This document shows, piece after piece, positions 58,470 through 64,000 of a stretch of 64,000 bases of DNA. The translations under genes and the position numbers were made by a program. Within the stretch, counting starts at the first letter, position 1; each line of letters begins with the position of its first letter. The notes under the pieces were generated by a model. That model did not search any database. It saw only the letters and a program-made list of their open reading frames with translations, and was not told where the DNA came from. The DNA lies in NCBI GenBank assembly GCA_021234155.1, contig JAJEKV010000036.1, positions 942,777 to 1,006,776 of the forward strand, read 5' to 3'. The DNA comes from Isoetes taiwanensis. Lineage: Eukaryota > Streptophyta > Lycopodiopsida > Isoetales > Isoetaceae.

Positions 58470-60574
58470 CAAATTGTTCTCCACCCTATCGCAACATAAA
58501 AAAAATAGGTCTAGGTCTAGATTGTTCTGTTTGTCTTAATCTTTGAACTAACGTGGACAACAATGGCAAAGTTTTGGACTTTCTCAGTTTGGACTGCAAT
58601 ACCGGTAACATGATGGACCATTGCCAATTTACCTTAGACTTGATACAGCAAACATGGAACTCCATCTGAAATGCGAATTTTCAGCTCCAGGATTGAACCA
58701 GTACAACTAGATTACATTAAGGAAGTTTGTTGCAACAATTTCGGAAGCAACACTTGATAGCTTACAATCTCAACAAAGCATCTAAGAACCTAAGCAGTAG
58801 CTCCGGAAATTGTTATCAAGGAAAAATTGTTCTGAAATTTGTTTCCTTTTTGTTCATGTTTGAAGTCTGTCAAAACTGAGCTAGCTTCCACAGTGAGATG
58901 AGGGCATGAACTTCCACCTTCATAACAAAATCCTCTTCATTAGACGGACAATGTAAGATTTAGTAGATAGTTATATTATCAAAAACCCTTTACACATATT
59001 GCTATCTCAAATAAAATGTGAACAATTTGATTGAAACTTTATCCAACAAGAAAAGAATAAAATAAATATAAAAATGGAACTATTTAGATGTGGTATTACA
59101 AGTGAGAGACACAATCACCTAGTTATTATTTATGTTGGTAACCATAGCCCAAGCTCAATTTCTCACAATAGAATTGAAACGATAGGGAGTGCCTTATGGC
59201 TAAATCGTTCTTATGGCTAGATTGTGGCCCCTCGGGCCAGCACCACATTTGCATATTCCACCTCAAACTAAATCCTAGCCACTCCTGTGAAAATCTCAAG
59301 TCCAGAATACCAACAATATAAAAACAAGGTGCTGTGCACAGAGGGTTGCCCGCCATGGCCGGAGGGTGAAGTGGCTTAATCATAGTTCAAAGTCATGTTT
59401 TTGACAATCATTTTTGTCATATTTGATATCATTTTGAGGAAGTGATTTAGACACATGCTAGATGAGCCAAATATAAGCATGCTGGATGATCTGAACAAAG
59501 TAAAGGTGTTAATAGTGTTTTTGATAATTCATGGAGTTTATACCCAGTCCTAGCCAGACTGTGTGATATCTGTGCTGCATGATTAAGCTTTGTTCTGAAC
59601 ATCTGTGTGTGCTTCTTTTAAGACTTTGTGCTTTATTGTTTTCTTTGTTGAAGGATAATTAAAAGGGAGAAGAAGAAGAGGTAGAGCTTTGGATAATTGT
59701 TTTGGGTTCAAATCCCATTCTCAAGTATTTTGTATCTTATCAACTTGCGTTTGGCACCGTGGAGTTGGATGTTATATCATGGGTGCACAAATGGATATCT
59801 AACTTGACAATTGCTGGAGCCTTAAGAACTAAGAATAACAATGTCAATCAATGGTCTTACAATTTTGTATCCTTCCTTTACTTGCACATAGTGTAAATGA
59901 ATCTTAAGATCAGCTTAGTAGGAAGCAACAATATAAGGTAAGAACGTTGAGTTTGCTCCATGAACATTGAGTATAAGGTAAGAACGTTAAGAACGTGACC
60001 AACTCAACGTGACCAAGGTCCATGGGGGTCCATGCAAGCATATGTGGCCTCTAAATGCAACCCTGGACCTATGTCCTCACAAAAGATACAAAGTCGGAAA
60101 GGGATTATATAATTTGGCACAATCAATTGTAGATCTATGGATAGAGGCTATAATGTATGTTAATTCGAAAACCTGTATGGTATGGGTTTTTCTACTCCAA
60201 AAAGCCGTATACATGGGTTTTTCTGTGACCCCTCGAATGCACATGCCATCGGTCCATATATAGAGGTGCACCCCCCGGGTCTTCAGTGTGCTAAAGAGTC
60301 ATGGTAACAGGTCAGTTGGAAGAAGGCAGCGAGGAAGAAGTCTGTTATGTCATCCCACGAGGCTATCTTGCCTCGTACTATTCAGTGGCATGATAATTTG
60401 ATGTCTGTTGATGATCATCTCGATGACGCAGAACAGTATAGTATAATACAACATTAACCATATACTAATAAATGGGTATACTGGGTTAATTATTAAAGAG
60501 GGCTAATTAATAGGAATATTAATGGTGGAGAATATTCCCTAGAGCATCTTTCCCTTTTAAATACCTTCTTGCCA
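58470..60574. other. Intergenic before the H3-like ORF
   Basis: No protein gene recognised. A TATATA at 60257-60262 and a short direct repeat (ATGGGTTTTTCT near 60182 and 60212) lie about 400 bp before the H3 ORF; they may belong to an eroded LTR, but no LTR partner is in the window. Confidence 0.3.
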
Positions 60575-60582
60575 CCTCATTT
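60575..60582 (+). promoter_or_regulatory. Possible TATA element before the H3-like ORF
   Basis: TTTTAAATACC, about 75 bases before the ATG at 60655, followed by a pyrimidine-rich leader. It is a plausible plant core promoter, unproven. Confidence 0.4.
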
Positions 60583-60654
60583 TCTCCCTAATCTTGCCTA
60601 AATCTCCTCCCTTGTTAATCAGCTTAATGTAATCAGTTTGATTAACCGTAAGAT

Positions 60655-61815
60655 ATGGCGAGGACCAAATGCACTGCAAGGAAGTTTAGCTCAAGGCGCA
60701 CACCCTCAATGGCGGAGGCAGCAGGGAAGAAGATCCCAGAGCATCTTCGGCCGAGGAGGGAGGAGGAGCCGTCCAGTTCTACGGACGAGACCTTCCACGC
60801 CTCCCAGGAGGAGGCCCAGAGCAGCTCTTCCATAGAGACGCAGCGGACGGACGAGACCGTCCACTTCGGTCCTCTGTCCGACCAGGAGGAGGAGCAAGAG
60901 CAGGAGCAGCAGCAGCAGCAGGACCAAGAGCAGCAGCAGCAACACCACCAAGAGCAGCAGCAGCAGCAGCCACACCAAGAGGAGGTTGACACCTCCAAAA
61001 AGAAGAAGGGCAAGGAGAAGGTGACAGAATGGCTGGAGGAAAGGGCCGCGAGAAAGAAGAGGGAGAGGGAGAAAGAAGCAAGAAGGAGGGAGAAGAGGTC
61101 CAAAAGAGGCCAGGACCGCCCAAGGGGGACGGTCCACATTGAGGAGCCTCGTCGGGACCCCACCGATGAGGAGGAGGAAGAGGAAGAGGAGGAGAGCGAA
61201 GCAGCCGGGCAGTCAGAGGAAGAGCCCGAAGGTGATGCCGGGGAGTCCTCAAACCCCGACACTCGCCCACCATACCCCAAGTGGCCCAAGCCACCAAAGG
61301 TCATCAAGAAGCAGAAGGTGGGCGAGCGGGAATTCATGCTAAAACAAGATCGTGAATTCCAGCGTCGTAAAAAGGTGTACCAAGGGTACCTCCGCCGGTG
61401 GAAGAGGTACAATGACTGGTACTGCAAGCAAAACGTACAAAAGTACGTTAAGGGTGGGCGGCCGAAGAACCAGCCCAAGCCGCCACCACCAAGACCGGAG
61501 CCGCCGAAGAAGGTCCACCATGGACCTAATTCCAGGCATGCCCGAGTTTTTCGGGAGATTAGGCACTTCCAGCAGTGCACTAATCTCCTCATTCGGAAGG
61601 CGTCATTCGAGCGGCTCCTTCGGAAGGTTATGTAGGAGTTCAGGACAAACTACAGGGTGACACCCCCGATGGTCCGGGCCCTGCAGGAGGCATCAGAGGC
61701 GGAGCTGGTTCAGCTCTTCGAGGAAGGCAACCTCTGCGTGATCCATGCCAAACGGGTGACGGTCATGCCTAAAGACCTGCACCTAGCGAGGAGGATCCGC
61801 AAGGAGAGGCCATGA
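60655..61815 (+). pseudogene. Histone H3-tail / linker / H3-fold protein, one stop
   Basis: A single frame of 386 positions, open except for TAG at 61633-61635. Residues 1-11, MARTKCTARKF, differ from the H3 tail only at Q5 (C) and S10 (F), keeping K4, R8 and K9. Residues about 30-240 are an E/Q/K-rich linker with a poly-Q/H region and acidic runs. A basic, aromatic block (GYLRRWKRYNDWY) and a proline-rich hinge follow. From about residue 300 an H3 fold is readable: ARVFREIRHFQQCTNLLIRK, then [36 protein letters not shown] and [10 protein letters not shown], ending like canonical H3. The TAG falls where H3 has the Q of its alpha-1 end (CAG to TAG). Loop 1 is of normal H3 length. No introns. 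The histone fold is more diverged than in element 1. Possibly a retroelement gene or a domesticated one. Confidence 0.85.
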
Positions 61816-62052
61816 AGACCTCGAAATTTTGTAAATAGCATAAATATAAAAATTTTCCCTGTGTATCTTACTTTTTACATATAAACGTCTTTTTTCTCTA
61901 CCTCTTTAAATTAATTGTCTTCTGATATGATAATGTTCTAAAATAAGTTAAATTGTAGTAGAATCTTTTGCATTGTACTTAGAATCGTTGTAATTGATTA
62001 AGTAGCATAAGTTATAGCACAAAAAAATCAAATTTGGCTCAAAAATTGGCCA

Positions 62053-62524
62053 AACCGGGCAGGTCCGCGCCAAACGTGTCCGCGTCCGCGACGCAGAGCG
62101 CATTCGCGCGAACCCACCCGGGTGCCATGAATTGGGGCAAAATTGATCCAAATTTTGTGCAAAAAGATAGTAAAATGCTTAGAATCTGACTAGGAATTTG
62201 GTTTAGAAGTTAATTTTGCCCAAAAACATCCAAAAGTAGCAAAAATCGGCTGACCCGGGTGAGTCCGCGCCAAATGCATCTGCGTCCGTGACGCAGAGCG
62301 CATTCGCGCGAACCCACCTGGTTGCCTTGAAATAGCACTTCTAGATGTCCAATTTGCATGAACAAACTTGCTAACAAGATTAGAATTGATCCAAATAGGC
62401 ATGTTAGCATCTTATAACTCCTAGAAAAGTTTAGTTTTCTTAGAAATTGGCCAAACCGGGTGAGCCCGCGCCAAACGCCCCTGCGTTCACAACGCAGAGC
62501 CCTTTCACGCGAACCCATTCGGGT
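62053..62524. repeat. Three ~200-bp tandem repeats with GC-rich hairpin cores
   Basis: Cores start at 62053, 62252 and 62454 (periods 199 and 202). Each has about 71 bp with GAGTCCGCGCCAAA-like sequence, then GACGCAGAGCGCATTCGCGC and AACCCACCCGGGT. The two ends of a core are mutually inverted (ACCGGGCAGGTCCGCGC against GCGCGAACCCACCCGGGT), so each can fold. The AT-rich spacers between cores are less conserved. They lie between the H3-like ORF and the TATA box of the next ORF. Confidence 0.8.
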
Positions 62525-62702
62525 TGTCCCATTTTGACCAGGATTATCCAAATTTGACCCAACAAACTGCCATGTAGTGTTTCTTGCCTCATTTTGCTTA
62601 GATTTGCACTTCATGGTACCTCATTTGATGATCCATAGCCTTAGAACAAAGGCCTGTTAGATCAAGAACCCTTGTGCATGAAAGCCGAGGCAACCCCAGT
62701 CT

Positions 62703-62710
62703 ATAAAAGG
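62703..62710 (+). promoter_or_regulatory. TATA box before the second ORF
   Basis: CTATAAAAGGGAG, 110 bases before the ATG at 62820, followed by a pyrimidine-rich leader with many CT runs. This is a good plant core promoter and implies separate transcription from the H3-like ORF. Confidence 0.65.
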
Positions 62711-62819
62711 GAGTCTGATTTGCCGTTTTCCCTTCACCTAAATTGCTCTCACCATCTTAGGCGATTTCTCAGGCTCTCATTTGTTCTTCCAAACCATCTT
62801 TTACACCCATCTCTGCTCA

Positions 62820-64000
62820 ATGGCGCCCACCAACTTTGTTCGATGGTACGACAGTGCCAGCCACATCCGTGATTTCCCTGCTGAAGAGGCCTTCCACGCC
62901 TTTGACCATCTCTTTGACCTGCATGCAACCTGACTAGGACCCCCTACTACACTGACATAGTTTGCCAGTATGACCAACAAATCTTACCCTGGGAAGTTAG
63001 CCTTCCACCTAGGGGAGGCAAGTGGGTATCTTTAGATTCATTGAGCCAAGCCTTATAGGGGGGGATCCAGAGGCAAGGGGCAGCTATGGGAAAGGACGAG
63101 GGACATGCCCGACTACATGACTTGTAGAGCCCATAGGCACCGGTATGTTTCGGCGCATGCAGCCCTCACTCTATTCATGCAGTACAAGGCAGTCAACAAG
63201 GTGGGGGAGCCCTCGATTTAGCCTTTAGACCTAGTACCACTCAACACGAGGATGGAGCAAGGCCAGATACACGAGCACCATGGCACAAGAATAGGAGCAT
63301 TCCAAATTGAGCAGGATTATGAGCAACTAGGGGAAGAAAACCCAGATTGGGAGAGCAGGGGGCGATAAGAATGGAGAGGCGCATAGCAAGGCACGATGAT
63401 GACTTCAGGCGGGCCAATGAACCACTAATCGGCATCACAGCTCTATCGCCGATAGTAATCAAAGGGAAGGAGTACATTCTGACAAATGACATCCTCAACC
63501 TTCCATACTGCCAAGAAGAAGGGCTTAGAATCGATGAGCTTAGGCCTGATAGCGAAAGAGCAACAGAGTGACTTCATCGACTACTCTTATCAGATTCCAA
63601 GAGAAGTAGCAGAAAGGCACTCCTACGCCGGCGAGACGATGTCAGACATCGCCACCTACGAGCAGATAAGGGAGATGTATCGTCAACAGCAGCCGATCAT
63701 TCCAGAGGAAGAATTTCAGGAGATCCAAAGCAGGTTGTACAAACCAGAGAGGGGCTCAAGCTCTAGCTGAACAGTTCGATCAAGGAGCATGCGGGAGGCA
63801 TCCAGTAGCATCAACCTGGAAAGTGCAACCACCATGTGGAGAGATCATGAAGACCTCTTGGCATTAGACGTCTACGACGAAGCAGCTCAAAGAAAGGGCA
63901 CAGGTTCGAAGACCATAGAAAAGGGTAAGGCACTCCGGTACTACCTTCCAGTCCTCAGCCAAGGGCAGATGATAGTCTTTCCCAGGGAGTTCAGCCTGCG
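62820..64000 (+). pseudogene. Second ORF after the H3-like gene, partial, frameshifted
   Basis: ATG 62820 opens with a WYDSASHIRDF-type start. The frame shifts near 62930 (TPYYTDIVCQYDQQILPWEV reads in the next frame), and later parts are in other frames: EYILTNDILNLP (about 63470-63510), DFIDYSYQIPREVAERHSYA (about 63570-63630) and, after TGA 63768, an open stretch to the window end (YYLPVLSQGQMIVFPREFSL). The order of features matches the ORF at 22082-23449. Function unknown. The gene continues beyond the window, where gag and pol would be expected if this is a retroelement. Confidence 0.6.

Noticed and set aside
60302-60313. TGGTAACAGGTC as a primer-binding site before the second H3-like ORF
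   Set aside because: Only 9 of 12 bases match the initiator-Met PBS, and no LTR end or LTR pair is visible beside it.
60642-61592. Long minus-strand frame opposite the H3-like ORF
   Set aside because: It is the complement of the Q/E/K-rich linker, giving poly-C/S/L stretches with no domain; the plus strand carries the H3 tail and fold.

Overview
The window looks like repeat-rich nuclear DNA of a land plant, most likely a seed-free vascular plant such as a fern (inference). It has spliced genes with plant GT-AG introns, a leucine-rich-repeat/malectin receptor kinase, long intron-less PLS-class PPR genes, and a mixture of mobile elements: chromoviruses of two types, L1-like LINEs, CACTA elements and a Crypton-like tyrosine recombinase. 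Two genes look intact: a SAM-dependent methyltransferase (minus strand, 2 exons, 11.3-12.2 kb) and a 1006-residue receptor kinase (plus strand, 23 exons, 41.6-48.4 kb). A short gene of unknown function at 4.9-5.1 kb also has an open frame and a good promoter. Most of the rest is decayed mobile DNA, PPR pseudogenes and a severed RecQ helicase.

Layout. 0.5-0.9 kb: repeated GATCGC palindromes. 0.9-4.0 kb: broken DUF8039/DUF7869 transposon gene. 4.1-5.3 kb: tandem pair of a small gene with a conserved promoter. 5.3-10.2 kb: two divergent PPR pseudogenes. 11.3-12.2 kb: methyltransferase. 12.9-17 kb: minisatellites, a 978-bp non-autonomous CACTA element and L1-type LINE pieces. 17.03-29.93 kb: chromovirus (element 1) with a 1.34-kb retroposon nested in its 5' LTR. 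29.93-34.3 kb: a second, minus-strand chromovirus (element 2) inserted in the 3' LTR of the first. 34.3-39.7 kb: old CACTA element with transposase remains and nested LINE DNA. 41.6-48.4 kb: receptor kinase. 49-51.3 kb: Crypton-like gene. 54.4-58.5 kb: unknown ORF, RecQ fragment and PPR pseudogene. 60.6-64 kb: a second histone-H3-like ORF followed by a partner ORF that runs off the window.

The main discovery candidate is a histone H3 domain carried by retroelements. Element 1 has a readable H3 histone fold (21484-21858) between its primer-binding site and gag, and a chromodomain at the end of its integrase. At 60655-61815 an unrelated-looking N-terminal region starts with a near copy of the H3 tail (MARTKCTARK, keeping the K4 and K9 positions), runs through a long charged linker and ends in another H3 fold. 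Both H3 ORFs are followed by the same kind of second ORF (22082-23449 and 62820 onward). Two copies in two sequence contexts suggest a conserved H3-plus-partner module rather than a chance insertion. I know of no description of such an element, but could not search.

Decay pattern. In element 1 nearly all in-frame stops are TAG or TAA where glutamine would fit, as expected from cytosine deamination at CAG/CAA. The copies are probably inactive, but the reading frames remain legible.
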